Positions 9,506 through 21,100 of a stretch of DNA of 64,000 bases are shown here, piece after piece. Both the position numbers and the translations under genes were made by a program. The stretch spans positions 186,001-250,000 of the forward strand of contig JAECYW010000030.1 in assembly GCA_023014335.1 (NCBI GenBank), in the 5' to 3' direction. The notes under the pieces are model-generated. The model worked only from the letters and a program-made list of their open reading frames with translations, had not been told where the DNA came from and did not search any database. Each line of letters starts with the position of its first letter. Position 1 is the first letter of the stretch. This DNA comes from Galerina marginata (taxonomy: Eukaryota > Basidiomycota > Agaricomycetes > Agaricales > Galerinaceae).

Positions 9506-12330
9506 CTATGGCTGGCATAGTGGGGAAAAAATCCGCCCACACTTTATTTGTAAAATATGAGTCCCCGTAAATATATTCGATGTGCGCGTAAACAATTCAA
9601 TGGCCCCGTGAAAATATTTGGCGACCCATAAACTTTGAAAGCCACTGCGCAGAAACCTTTTCACTGCGCGAATTTCTTATTGGCTGTCCCGAGAAAATAT
9701 TACCTTGTTCCGGGACAAATTAATGGCCCCCGGAAAAATATTCACGGTGCGCGGAAATATATTCAGTACGCGCGGAAACATATTCAGTACGCGCGGAAAC
9801 ATATTCGGTGCGCGAATTTTATTCTCTCTGCCCCGAGAATATCTTTCTCCAAGCTTTGCCGGCCTGCCGTGCTTACGTAAATGATCTGTTGATGGCAATT
9901 TCGGCAAACGCGTCAACGCGTGATCAGTGTTGATTTCCGTTTTCGGCAGTTCAATCTCAACCTCTAACCACCATCCCATTCCTGCTGCCACGTCCCACTG
10001 GTCTCATCTACATGGACGAAACGACGCTGAGCACCTCTCCGAGTGCACCTCCTCTCCAACAAGGGGTGTAGGCCAGAATTTCGAGATGAACGAAGGTTTG
10101 GTGAGTGGAAACACACCAGGTACGTTGCAAAAACGACTCCCACTTTCTTGTTCACCCACGTTTCGACACGTCCCAGCACTGGTCAACACCACCCCATGAC
10201 ACCCCGCGTTTACCGCGGCGTTACGGCAAGGACACCCGTCTGGGCCCGCCGTTGCGTACAGACTTGTGCCAGGTGTCTTACCTGCTTGTGAAGAACCCGC
10301 GTCCGCCTCGTTAACCGTCATGGACATGGTTGACGACGCCACCGTACCGCGACGGTGGGGCGGTAGACGACGTGCACGGAGCTGCGTTTCGACGCCTCCT
10401 GAAATTTTTGTCGCTGTTAACGCACCTGCTGGCGAACAACACGGGCTCATATGAGGCTCGTGTTGTGCTAGAGCTCTCATGTGAGGGGCTCCAGCTGCCA
10501 GCGGATGTGTTTCAACATCTCCTGCATCCTTTGCAGGTGTCGGCGTACCCACTGGCAAACAGCACGAGCTCATATGAGGCTCGTGTTGTGTCAAAGCCCT
10601 CATATGAGGGGCTCTGGCGGCCAGTGGGTGCCTCCCGTGGCTTTCGTCGGCGTCAACGTAGTCGCTGGCAAGCAATACTAGCTCATGTGAGGCTCGTATT
10701 GTGCTGGAGTCCTCATATGAGGGGCTTAAGCTGCTAGTGGACGTGTTTTGACGCCTTCTGCAGCCTTTGTCGGCGTCGGCATGTGCTGCGACCGTCATAC
10801 GAAGGCTTCAGATTCGCACCAACCACCTATTTTGCGTACAGCAACCCAAAACCCGCCCTCCGAACTTCACACCCACCCGTCGAGCAATGGGCACCCAATG
10901 CTAGAGCGTTGAGACGCCCCTGGCCGCGCCCTACCCATTTCACAAGCAGCTCAGGCGTACTCCCGCGGCCTCGGCCCCTTTCGCGCCCAAACCCTACCCT
11001 CCAACACCTTGGGCACCCCCGGTCTACAAATTGCTCCCAACAGCCACCCCTGTACGACCGATGCAGCACCGTTGTCCGCTGTTTTGCATACAAAACCCAA
11101 CACCACCCACAAGCCCGCCGTTTTGCAGGCGTTGGGCTTCCCACGGCCCGTGTTTCGTTTACAGCGCCACCCCCGTTTCGCACTGATCGCCCACCTTTTT
11201 CACCAATGGCACGGGTATCAGGGTTTGTACAGCTGCGGCCCCCTACGTTTCGCACTATCGTTCCACTTCCCATCCCCACCCCTTTTGCAGACAACGGCAT
11301 CCATTGAGCTCCCACCATCTGCACTCACCCTCCGCCTCCTCTATCCCCCATTCACGCACCTCTTCCGAAACCCGGGCGTTGCGAGTGTCGCAGCGCCCAT
11401 TCGTCGATGATCCGCCTCCCACCCACCTCCAGTTCTTATGCCCACGAGGCGACATGTAGACTCACATATCCTTTACTAATATAATGCATATTTCTAGTTT
11501 GTAGTTTTGATGTACTTACAATCGTTTCATATACTCAATTGGGCTTTTCGGAAGCACTTTAGGAAATGTCTCTGCCAACAGCCGCCTCGATACAATGCAC
11601 GCCACACTCCCTCCTGTCCTCTTCAAGCATTCCCGTTTGATTCGATCTCATTTCTTAACAGATAGACAGAGTTACTTGGCACGGAGCAACGCTACAACTA
11701 CATGAACGACCTATGGGCTCTGTGCTGAGCTCTCGTATGAAGGGTTCAGCTGCTAGTAGACGCATTTCGACACCTCTCGTGGCGCCCATTGCTACGCTGC
11801 TCAGCCAGGCTGCTCTGGTTGTTTTCAAGCAAATCAATTAGACAGCTCAGTCTAATGACTCTACATAATCTGTCTAAGTTCGCTTTGGCAGGTATTTGGG
11901 CTAACTGGTGCCGAAACTGCCATCAACGGATCATTTACGTAATCACGGCAGGCCAGCAGAGCTTGAAGGAAAGAGATTCTTACAAAAAGAAGAATAAGTT
12001 TCGCATAGTCAATAAAAATTCGCGCACCTGATATATTTCCGCGCGCATTGAATACATTTCCGCGCGCACTGAATATATTTCCGCGCACCGTGAATATTTT
12101 TTCCGGGGGCCATTATTTTCTCCCGGAACAAGGTAATATTTTCTCGGGACAGCCAATGAGATATTTGCGCAGTGAGAAGGTTTCCGCGCAGTGGCTTTAA
12201 AAGTTTAGGGGTCGCCAGTTAATTTCGCGGGGCCATTGAAATGTTTACGCGCACATCAAATATATTTACGGGGACTCATATTTTACAAGGAAAGTGTGGG
12301 CGGATTTTTTCCCCACTATGCCAGCCATAG
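9506..12330. mobile_element. Non-autonomous element copy A (CTATGGCTGGCATAG ends)
   Basis: Termini of about 390-420 bp are inverted copies of each other and start CTATGGCTGGCATAGTGGGG. They are full of GCGCGGAAATATATT-type subterminal motifs. TGAC is duplicated at 9502-9505 and 12331-12334; the right flank continues CTATGG, which makes the match look 10 bp long. The interior has tandem repeats (10432-10790) and a C-rich stretch (10840-11440) but no believable transposase. Copy B (13456-15789) has the same ends, its own duplication CTAC, and related tandem repeats in the opposite orientation. This copy lies inside the 11-kb transposon, to the right of the alpha-kinase gene. Confidence 0.8.
10432..10790 (+). 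repeat. Tandem repeats of about 112-123 bp in copy A
   Basis: About three diverged units each contain a palindrome CTCATATGAG, a GGCTCGTGTTGTGCT-like stretch, and a block resembling CTTTGTCGGCGTCGGC. Related units occur on the opposite strand in copy B (14440-15020). Apparent long ORFs across this block are products of its GC content and periodicity. Confidence 0.65.
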
Positions 12331-12406
12331 TGACCTATGGTGGCGCTTGATGCAGACCGGAAAGGTTCGGGCCGTCCCAAAGCCGGCCAGCTTCACGTTG
12401 TCCCCT

Positions 12407-12650
12407 CCCGACGGTCTAAAATAGTAAAGTAATGCTGACAATGAACCTTAAGAAATTTGTCTACCAAGTCTTATACAATACTGGTTGCCTGTGCGTGAGC
12501 GGTGATACGAATTAGCTGAGCATGTACCCAACTGTGGTCCACGAGGTCCTGGCAACCTAAAGATAGGTCAAGCACATCACAAACCTCGGCATCACTCGCC
12601 GCAATGTGTTTGGCGGTGACTTGGGAAGCTTGACAGTCCGGCTTTCCATA
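12407..12650 (-). repeat. Right terminal inverted repeat of the 11-kb element
   Basis: Reverse complement of 1673-1911 with scattered differences. It ends CTTTCCATA, immediately followed by the GAAATT target duplication and then terpene synthase sequence. Confidence 0.8.
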
Positions 12651-13455
12651 GAAATTGAATGACAAGCACATACATTGAAGGAAACCAGGTCCTAAGGTTT
12701 TTTTGTTAACTCAGCAGAACCAAGTCAACAGGATGAATATCAACGTACATTTTGCAAAGACATGATATCCGTCGCAGCGTTACTAACTTCGATGAAAACG
12801 GGGTCGTTAAATACAAAGTTTGGCAAGTTTATATCGAGCGCATATTCGACATGTGCTAACGAGAATCAGACACAGTTCTAAACTCAAAAGAAGGAGACTC
12901 ACCCCAAGTAAAAGCGCCCCCCACACATGCCCGCCGGAGCAGAAGATATTCGGATACGGAAGGAATCCGATTTTGCTTGCGACGAACAGCGTCATCGACT
13001 CCCGTACGAAAGTACTCCTCAAGCCCTTGCTGATATCTAAACAATTAATTAGGATCACGTTCAGAAAACATGGTAAGATGGAAATATAGATTCACCTTGT
13101 GCAGTTTCCAGAGCGGGCGGTCATCTTGATGCGTGAGGAAACACTATCAAGGGAGTGGTATGAGTAGAGAGCCACAGTGTGAATTTAATATTACAGACTC
13201 GTGAACCATCATAGCGTATGGATTCGAAGAATAGAAATTTTCGGAATATATCGCTTGCACACAAATGTCGACCAGAGACTTCATGCGATCAAGGTTAGTA
13301 ACAGCATGTAATAAAAGGTCATCAATCTATACGAGCATGAGTAAGGTGAGGTGAGAGAGTAAGTATCATCTTCTCACTGCTAATGCGCAATACATGCTGG
13401 CTGAGCAGCCCTCCAAGCGCTGTGCATCGGCATTGGGGAAGTAGTAAATTGCTAC
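12651..13455 (-). pseudogene. Terpene synthase TPS-A, middle segment
   Basis: This continues TPS-A upstream of the 11-kb transposon. Reading the minus strand from 13455, exons encode IDDLLLHAVTNLDRMKSLVD (start of the metal-binding helix), then YAMMVHES, then GLEEYF..RIPSVSEYLLLRRACVGG, then HVEYALDINLPNFVFNDPVF..AATDIM, each matching TPS-B. The segment is bounded by GAAATT (12651-12656) and by the CTAC duplication of copy B (13452-13455). Copy B interrupts the exon that in TPS-B encodes LVHLDQFSRITTHYFPD. Confidence 0.8.
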
Positions 13456-13990
13456 CTATGGCTGGCATAGTGGGGAATAAATCCGCCCACACTTCATTTG
13501 TAAAATATGACTCCCCGTAAATATATTTGAGGTGCGCGTAAATATTTTGGGGTCCCCGCGAAAATATTTGGCACCCCCCAAACTTCTAAAGCAAGTGTGC
13601 GGAAACATTTTCACTGCGCGGATTTTTTATTGGCTGTCCCGCGAATATATTACCTTGTTCCGGGAGAAAAAAACGGCACCCAAACAAATATTCACAGTGC
13701 GCGGGAATATATTCAGTGCTCGCAGAAATATATTCGGTGCGCGCGGAAACATATTCGGTGCGCGTGGAAACATATTCGGTGCGCGACTTTATTCTCTCTG
13801 TCCTAAGAATTTCTTTCCTTGAAACTTTGCCGGCCTGCCGAGATTACGTAAATGATCTGTTGATGGCAGTTTCGGCCCCAGCTAAGCCTGCCACAGGGAA
13901 CTTAGATATCTCTCATGGCAAACCCGTGCAGATCACTTGTATGGGTACCGAGGGCACAGGTAGGGGTAGCGATTTGGCTACACGTGGTCT

Positions 13991-14127
13991 TCAAAACGAG
14001 CCAAAGAACACGTTTTTTGGTGAAGAATTGACTGAGATATGGTCAAATTCGATAAAATCATCGAAATTGACCATATATTATTTCGCTTATTTCTTCACCG
14101 TTTTCGACGTTCTTTGGCTCGTTTTGA
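13991..14127. repeat. Foldback hairpin within copy B
   Basis: TCAAAACGAGCCAAAGAAC at the left end reappears as its reverse complement at the right end. Inner arms with TGGTGAAGAA/TTCTTCACC and ATATGGTCAA/TTGACCATAT also pair. It is probably a small foldback element or part of copy B's interior. Confidence 0.6.
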
Positions 14128-14439
14128 CGGGTAAACCTGTGCGGGATCTGGTGGGTACGAGTACAGGTAGGCGTCAGGACACCCGTGCAATTGCCCCGTA
14201 CCAAAGTAGAACTAAGTTACTCAGGATGATGTTCATTCTAAGTAACAAGCCTATCTAAAGAAATGTTGATAATATTGTGTTCGATAAAACTGATCTACCT
14301 ACTAAGTACTCTGATTTACAGGTACTCACGTACTCAAATCCGCTTTCGGCCGTTTCCCAAAATGCCGTCTGGGTGGGTCGATGGCTACGGATGCCGCCCA
14401 AACGCACACCCAGAACCAACACGAGCTGCCTCATGATGC

Positions 14440-15020
14440 TCATGTTGCTTGCCAGCGGGGCCGACGGCAGGCGTCGATATGCGTCCGCTTGCAGCTACGA
14501 CCAGCTGGAGACCTCACACGAAGGTCTAGCACACGCCGACGCCAGGAAAAGCTGCAGGACGCATCCGTTGGGAGGTGTAGCCCTTGCAAGCAGGTGCGCC
14601 GACGCCAACAAAGGCCACGGGAGGCGTCAAAACACGTCTGCCGGCAGCTGGAGCCTTCGCGTGAATGCTCTCGCACACGCAGACGCCGACAATGAGCGCG
14701 AGAGGCGTCCAACCACACAGGTGGCAGCTGGAGCCCCTCAGATGAGGGCTCCAGCACAACACGAGCCTCGTGTTGCCTACCCGCAGATACATAGACGCCG
14801 ACAAAGGCAGCAGGAGGTGTCGAAACGCATCCGCCGGCAGCTGGAACCCCTCATATGAGGGTTCCAGCACAACACAAGCCTCACATGAGCTTGGGTTGCC
14901 TGCCAGCGGGTACGGCGACATCCGCAAAGGCCGCAGAAAGCTTTGCAACACATCTGCTGGCAGCTGTAGCCCTTCACATGGGGGTTACATGGGCCTCACA
15001 TGAGCTCATGCTGCTTGCAA
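14440..15020 (-). repeat. Tandem repeats in copy B, related to those of copy A
   Basis: About four to five diverged units have CTCATATGAG palindromes and CGACGCCGACAAAGG-like blocks. They are the reverse complement of the unit type at 10432-10790. Confidence 0.6.
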
Positions 15021-15789
15021 GCAGGTGAGGGACATCTGGCGCGAGTCTCCATGCGACCGACATCACAGGCGGGTGTCGCTGCTGTGACGTGGCGCCAAAC
15101 GTGGGTTGTCGTTGGGTGACAGCGTGCTGAAGAGCACTGAAATGTGAGTCCAGTGAACAGCGGGGATCGATTTCGCGACGTACCTGGGTATTCCCACTCG
15201 CCAGATATCCTTCGTTGAGCTCGAATTTCCGGCCCACATCGTTGATTAGCAGGGAGGGGCACGCGGAGAGGTATTGAACGTCGTTTCGGCCATGTAGACG
15301 TAGCTAGTGGGACAGGGAAACGGGAATGAGAATGGTGGTGAGAGGTTGAAATTGAACTGCCGAAAATGGGCGAAAACGGAAATCAACACTGGTCACGCGT
15401 TGACGGGTTTGCCGAAAGTAGCCATCAACGATCATTTACGTAAGCACGGCAGGTCGGCATAGCTTGAAGAAAAGAAATTCTTCGGCAGAGAGAATAAATT
15501 CGCGCATTGAATATGTTTCCGCGCGCACTGAATATATTTCCGCGCACCGTGATTATTTTTCCGGGGGCCATTGATTTCTCCCCGGAACAAGGTAATATTT
15601 GCTCGGGACAGCCAATAAAACATTCGCGCAGTGAAAATATTTCCGCGCACTTGCTTTAAATGTTTAGGGGTCGCCATATATTTTCGCGGGGTCACTGAAA
15701 TGTTTACGCGGAGGTCAAATATATTTACGGGGAGTCATATTTTACCAATAAAGTGTGGGCGGATTTATTCCCCACTATGCCAGCCATAG

Positions 15790-16042
15790 CTACCTTGTTA
15801 CACTGCTCGACGTGAACTAGGGCTGGCGAAGGGTCCTGAAAGTTGAAACTTTTCATAGATTATTTTTGCCGTCCTAAGCATCAGAAAAGAAAACCATACC
15901 TCATAAACCAAGCGCGCAGAGTCTGATCTACTTGGTCCCCATGTGGATTCGCTCTGCCATAACCGCACACAGGAGAGGTAATTTTAGCGACATTTTTCAA
16001 GTTGAAGGTCCTGGGAAGCGGACGAAAGTTGTACAGCTCCAT
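15790..16042 (-). pseudogene. Terpene synthase TPS-A, 5' segment with start codon
   Basis: The ATG at 16042 opens MELYNFRPLPRTFNLKNVAK, then ANPHGDQVDQTLRAWFMR. This is the usual N-terminus of fungal sesquiterpene synthases, in which NPH precedes the acidic/Trp helix. A GTATGG donor follows and the next exon starts at about 15857 (FNFQDPSPALVHVEQ) before being cut by copy B. It is nearly identical in layout to TPS-B. With the segments at 12651-13455 and 1255-1672 this makes one complete but interrupted gene. Confidence 0.8.
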
Positions 16043-16199
16043 GAGGGAGAATTCTATGCTGTTGTTCACTCCAACTTCCAAACTATCTTATACTGGTTTG
16101 CATCCCGATATTTCGGGATTAGCCGTGACGACTGTACTTTGTCAAACGAGCGTTGAAAATTTGTGCCGCTTGGACTAGCCGGGGACTCGGAGATGCGGA

Positions 16200-16786
16200 G
16201 CGTCGTCCTAGATTCTTTGACAGAGAAGAATATCTGATGTTTAACATCTCTCCGTCTAAATGGGGACCATGTAGAAGTTTCTGCAGCAACTTCCGTACTA
16301 TTTAGGTCAAGGGTTCAGGCACGTTTAATTAATTTTGTTTTCAATGTTAGATGTTGCACGCTTCTGGCAGGATAAGCTATCGAGTTTTCTGTATTCAGCG
16401 AGGCAGTTCTGAGCCCGTAAATAGAAGTATATCACAAAAAAAAAGTCCCGGATTGTTTGACGTCACAAACACCATTATTGTATAACCAAGACCAGTTTAG
16501 GAAGGGCCAAATGGTTGCAAGTGTTGGGTCTAGAACGGGACCGAAGAGGTCATAACTCGCTTCCTTTGTTAATGAAAAACGATCAGAGGCGCTCGCAATA
16601 AATTTGGACGATCATTTCTATGTTTTATCGTCATAACAGCTGGCATTTCCTTATTGCGTTACGAGGCGTGTTTGTAACGATAGCTCAATCGAAATTTGAC
16701 AGGAAACTTGAACAAAATACTAACAGTTAAATGGTTCTCATTCATGTTGTATTAAAAAGGCTGCCGCCAGTCTGGCCGATGATTGA
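16200..16786. other. Spacer between TPS-A and TPS-B
   Basis: No gene is seen. The part nearest TPS-B (about 16540-16740) resembles 330-1190, the 3' flank of TPS-A, supporting a tandem duplication of a gene plus its flank. Confidence 0.45.
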
Positions 16787-18271
16787 TCAGTCCTCAGGTA
16801 AAGAAACTTCCACCTTCATCTTTTTCAAGTCAATAACCATACTCTCGTGCTCAAGATCACCGATCACCTCCGCCGAAAAGTAACCTCCGTGATATTCATC
16901 GGTTAGAAATGGTACGAGATCAAATCAAAAGTTAAACTCACGGGAACTACAGTAAGACCAAACGATGCCACCTTGGAGCAGGTTCTCTATCCCCGCGAAA
17001 TATCTGGCAACTTCGGAATCGATTCCAGGGCCAAACACGGGAAGCTGGGTCTTCAGCTTGCCGTATTCACTTAAACGAGTTTCCGTCATAGCAACGACGG
17101 TATCTATCGCTTCTTGCAGCTCGATCCTTTTTTCCACCATGACGCTGCACACGAAATTCAAATATTCGTCACCGGCTTGCTCTTTCTGCCTCTGAAATTC
17201 AACCAAATTGTCGAAATTTACTGAGAAGCACGTACATTGAAGGAAACCAGGTCCTAGAATTTTTGTATTGACTTAGCGGAGGCAATTCTGCAGGTTAAAT
17301 ATCAACGTACATTTTGCCAGGCCATGATATCTGTCGCAGCGGTACAGAGTTCAATCAAAACGGGGTTATTGAATACGGAGTCTGGCAAGTTTATATCGAG
17401 CGCATATTCGACATGTGCTAATGAGAAGCATTAAATAAAGTTCTAAAACGGAAAGACAGAAATTCACCCCAAGTAAAAGTGCCTCCAACACACACGCGCC
17501 GAAGCAGAAGATATTCAGCAATGGAAGGTATCTTATTTTTCGAGTGACGACCAGCATCACTGAGTCCTGTAAGTAAGTACTCCTCCAGCCCCTGCCGGTA
17601 TCTGACCAACCAAGACCATGTTCAGAAACATGGCGGAACACTGGCAGAGATCCCGATTCACCTTGTACAGTTTCCAGAGGTAGCGGTTATCTTAATGCGT
17701 GTGGAAACGCTATCACGGGGATGGTATGAGTAGAGTGCTACAGTGCGAATTTGAAACTACGGACTCATGAACCATCATAGCGTGTGGATTCGGAGAAAGG
17801 AACTTGGCTTGATATAATGCTTGCACGTATGTGTCGACCAGAGACTTCATGCAATCAGGTTCAGTAATTGCATGTAAAAGGGCGTCGTCAACCTACGTGG
17901 GCCATAAGTAAGGTGCGGATGCAAGGATGTCAAGGTTTTCTCACCGCAAATGAACAATACATGCTAGCTGCGCAGGTCTCCAAGCGCTTTACGTCGGCAT
18001 CCGGGAAGTAGTGCGTTGTTATTCGGCTAAACTGATCGAGATGGACCAACGCTTGCGAAAGGTCGGGAAAGTTGAAACTTGTCGTATATTATTTTGCAGT
18101 CGAGAAGCATCAGAAAGGAAAGTCGCACCTCATAAACCAATTGCGCAGAGTCTCACCGACTTTTTCCCCGTGAGGGCTCACTTTACTAGGGCCCCACGCA
18201 CGAGAGGTAATGTCAGCAACATTTTTCAAGTTGAAGGATCTGGGAAGTGGACGAAAGTTATACAGCTCCAT
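16787..18271 (-). CDS. Terpene synthase TPS-B (class I, sesquiterpene type)
   Basis: The ATG at 18271 gives MELYNFRPLPRSFNLKNVAD and VSPHGEKVGETLRNWFMR. Further exons give ALVHLDQFSRITTHYFPDAD, CSFA joined to VDDALLHAITEPD (metal-binding helix), GLEEYLLTGLSD..IPSIAEYLLLRR, HVEYALDINLPDSVF, QN joined to DLVSFN joined to KEQAGDEYLNFVCSVMVEK, GIENLLQGGIVWSYCSSRYF and the tail KMKVEVSLPED. Splicing reconstructs the second metal motif NDLVSFNKE (N, S, E at correct spacing) and the C-terminal RY pair. About 340 residues is normal for the family, which ionises and cyclises prenyl diphosphates. The first Asp-rich motif is atypical: DDALLH lacks a third acid, so activity or product is uncertain. No frameshift was seen. 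Confidence 0.8.
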
Positions 18272-20025
18272 GGGGGAGAATTCTATACTGTCGTTCGCTC
18301 CGAACCATCTTATATCCTAATTTTAATTAGACACCCAGTGCCCGTTAATTTGGCGGAGCCAACCGTGACTACTGTACTACGTCAACTAAGTGTTGAGAAG
18401 CTGTACAGAGCGAGGCATTCATCTTAGATTTTCCGGCAGAAGAATGATCTGATCTTTTAGCGTTCTTTAACACAGTTCAATGTTCATTATTCACCAAATG
18501 CATAAGACGACAACATCGCAATGCCACTGCCCACATTTGGGTTCCAAGTTCGTTTGATCTGATAATTTAATGCGATTGAAGTAAATTGTTAGCGTCGGTA
18601 GGGCAAGAGCTACGGCCATTTGTTATACAGCAAAATGCAAGAGGTTATATCCTATTAATACTGAGTAAATGCATCCGAGTTGCATGTTTCATCATTGGAT
18701 TACAGGAAAATACACTGCAATTGTGCTTTTCTCTTCCCGAATACGCGGCATCGAGCTTGCCATTGAAATCGAAATCCGGGGATGTTGCGTCCCCGTGTAT
18801 GCGGTTCCAAAAGGCCAGTGCCCCTGCAACTAGAGCATGAAGAATGAAGTTAATATTGACCACCATCTCCGCCAGGGTGAGGTTAATTAACCAAGTTTTC
18901 GATCTCAGAGGTTGCGAATTTCCGACAGGACAAATTATCCGAATCGAGTTTGTCGCAGCCAGTGCGCCACACAGAACACGTGGGTATATTAGGAAAAGAA
19001 GGCCTCCCAAATACTTAGTTTGAGGTCGGTGGGTGGCGGATTGGACGCCCCTGATAATTATAACGCATTAACTGAGCATCAATATTACAAGAGAAAGGTC
19101 AGTTTGGGAACAGCCAAGTCGTTACAAACTTCGTCTGCTCGATCATCTCCTCCCAACCAAGAGGGGAGATGACTATTCGGTTCTATTCCTCAGCCCAACT
19201 CCGACTGCCTAGATGAACAGGATCCAGAACACCAGCATCGGTGGTCGGGTCCGTGGAATGAAGGAAATGAAAATCAATATAGGAATTCAGGAATTGCCAC
19301 GGCCGGTCCAGGGTAGCTGAGTAGAAGAATTTCGAAGGAATGGAAGCCAACTTTCATTTTCAAGGTCAGAAGAACAATCTTCGGTTCGAAGCGAACGCTG
19401 ATAGCGAATATCATACGCCTACAGAGTCATGATTACCTTCACGGGCCTCAAATAATTAGACAACCTCGTAGTGTGTAAGTAATATGCGGTTATTCGAGGA
19501 TCGTCGTATTGTTGGCATATAACGCATATGAAAGGAAGTTCAAATAAAGTTTGCTATGTCGAGTACCGACTTTGTGAATTTATAGTACAAGTTCTATGGT
19601 AAATTTGACGCGAACCTCGGTATTATCTATACCCTAAGGAGTTCCGTGTTTCTACTGCTCGATTCCGAGCCAAATCGAGTCAAGTTATCGCTGAGATGTG
19701 CTCATTATTACAGTACACAGCTGCGCATCTAATTATGGCCAGATATAGTCCGGTAACTCTGCCATATTGACGCTGAGGTTATTATACCTAATTTTATGGC
19801 AGCAGAGAGTCGCAGTCTCTTACAAAGCCTCGTTGACAGATCCTGACAATTGCACGACGGTCTGCAATCTGGATCTTCAAATTTTCTGTCGCGTCCATGT
19901 CAATCGCACCAATAGCCGCAGCAGAGGCGATGAGACGTAAATTTCGCTCCATGCATGCTTCGGCAGCTAGGACACGATTGGAACACGAGCTTGTGGTGTT
20001 CCTCGATAAAAATAGATTAATCACT
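18272..20025. other. Upstream of TPS-B, no gene assigned
   Basis: The longest open stretch is a hydrophobic minus-strand frame of about 121 codons (19010-18645) with a possible membrane segment. I do not recognise it and see no supporting splice structure. The rest is AT-rich non-coding sequence. Confidence 0.4.
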
Positions 20026-21100
20026 TAGGAGACGCGTCTGTAACGCGTTCGTGACAAACTGACTCACGTGTCGCTTGAGCCCATCAACAAAACCGCCTTT
20101 TGTCATCGTCCACCGACGCGTATTCTGACCAGCTCCGCTCATTGGCTCCTCTCCTTCTCATTTTCATCATGTAGTATCCTTTCAGGTCGTTGTGTCTCCC
20201 ATACTCAGCACACATGTGCCTCCAACACCGGCTGGTCGCTCATCCTATCGTAGACCTTTGTCGGCGCAGCAGAAGACACAGGAAGTCCGTCTATCGCTGA
20301 CGGGTGTTCTTCAAACTAGGCCTGTGCGTGTTTTCTTTCCTAATCCCCGTTTATTGTCTAATTTAATTGTCGTCTTCGGTAGTTCATCGCCCAGATTTGG
20401 TTGTGTCGTTTGGTTGTGTCGTCCTCAAACTCTGGACTACTTTTGTACGCGTCCAACATTATTAACTAGATGTCCGGTGATATCAGAGACCGGCTTGTAT
20501 ATTCTCCTTCTTCCTGTCTCCAAAGTTGGAGGATATGATGGTGCGGGGCTTGTTGCTCACTGCTCAGTACGTGTCTCCGTCTTTTCTTTTTCCGATTCTT
20601 AACACGTGTCCTCTCAGGCCTAACTTTATCCCCTTTCTTCGAGAAATACATCTGCACAATCTACCACTTCTGCAAATCGTTCGTCACCGGCTCCGTTTCG
20701 GACACCCCTTGGTACGATGCTCCGGCTGCTCATCGTGAGCTTCTTCTCTTTTTCTGTACACACCCGTTTCTAACTCTCGTACTTCTTCAGCATCCAACAA
20801 TGAGATAACTAGCAGATCGCCCAATGGCGCAGCGCTGTCTGGTCTTGATACACGTTGCCTCGAAGATTTCTGTGGAAAAAAGGAGCTTGAGTTCGCAGAT
20901 CAGTGGCATGGTGAGCGGACGTGGAACGAGAGGAGCAGAACGTTGGTGAAGAGGGGATATGGACAGGACTCAGAAACGCCAAACTGCTACTACAGGCTTT
21001 CGATGGCTTGGGCTGTTGTCTGAAGCGGGTGCGGCTTCCCGTCTGCCACACCGTTGACCCACTCGTTCGCGTCGGAGATCCCGCCGCCACCTGTTGCTTC
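20026..21100 (+). repeat. Dispersed repeat family R, copy 1
   Basis: It begins GGAGACGCGTCTGTAACGCG followed by TTCGTGACAA and TCACGTG, the 5' signature of the family. It continues with pyrimidine-rich blocks shared with the other copies, such as CCTGTGCGTG and GTCTAATTTAATTGTCG. It is degenerate and encodes no convincing protein. Confidence 0.55.

Larger units (their letters stand above)
1673..12650. mobile_element. 11-kb TIR transposon carrying integrase and alpha-kinase
   Basis: Left TIR (1673-1911) and right TIR (12407-12650) match in inverted orientation over about 240 bp, both starting TATGGAAAGCCGGACTGTC. A 6-bp direct duplication GAAATT flanks it at 1667-1672 and 12651-12656. Outside the TIRs the two sequences are the two halves of one terpene synthase gene, which independently confirms the boundaries. 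Inside are a minus-strand integrase-type transposase (4489-6358) and a plus-strand alpha-kinase gene (6880-8946). Two later insertions (2331-4355 and 9506-12330) account for almost half its length; without them it would be about 6.1 kb. The transposon superfamily is not identified with certainty. Confidence 0.8.
13456..15789. mobile_element. Non-autonomous element copy B, inserted in a TPS-A exon
   Basis: The ends CTATGGCTGGCATAG and CTATGCCAGCCATAG, with extended inverted termini (about 13456-13880 and 15420-15789), match copy A. A 4-bp duplication CTAC flanks it at 13452-13455 and 15790-15793. The interior holds a foldback hairpin (13991-14127) and tandem repeats (14440-15020). It encodes no recognisable transposase, so it probably depends on an autonomous relative elsewhere. 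Confidence 0.8.

Noticed and set aside
10004..10798. 264-codon minus-strand open frame
   Set aside because: It lies across the tandem repeats of copy A with biased, repetitive composition; a by-product of periodicity.
10783..11410. Open frames on both strands in a C-rich region
   Set aside because: Both strands are open because of composition; no family motifs and inside a non-autonomous element.
18645..19010. Hydrophobic minus-strand frame of about 121 codons
   Set aside because: No recognised family and no splice or start support; noted only within the intergenic entry.
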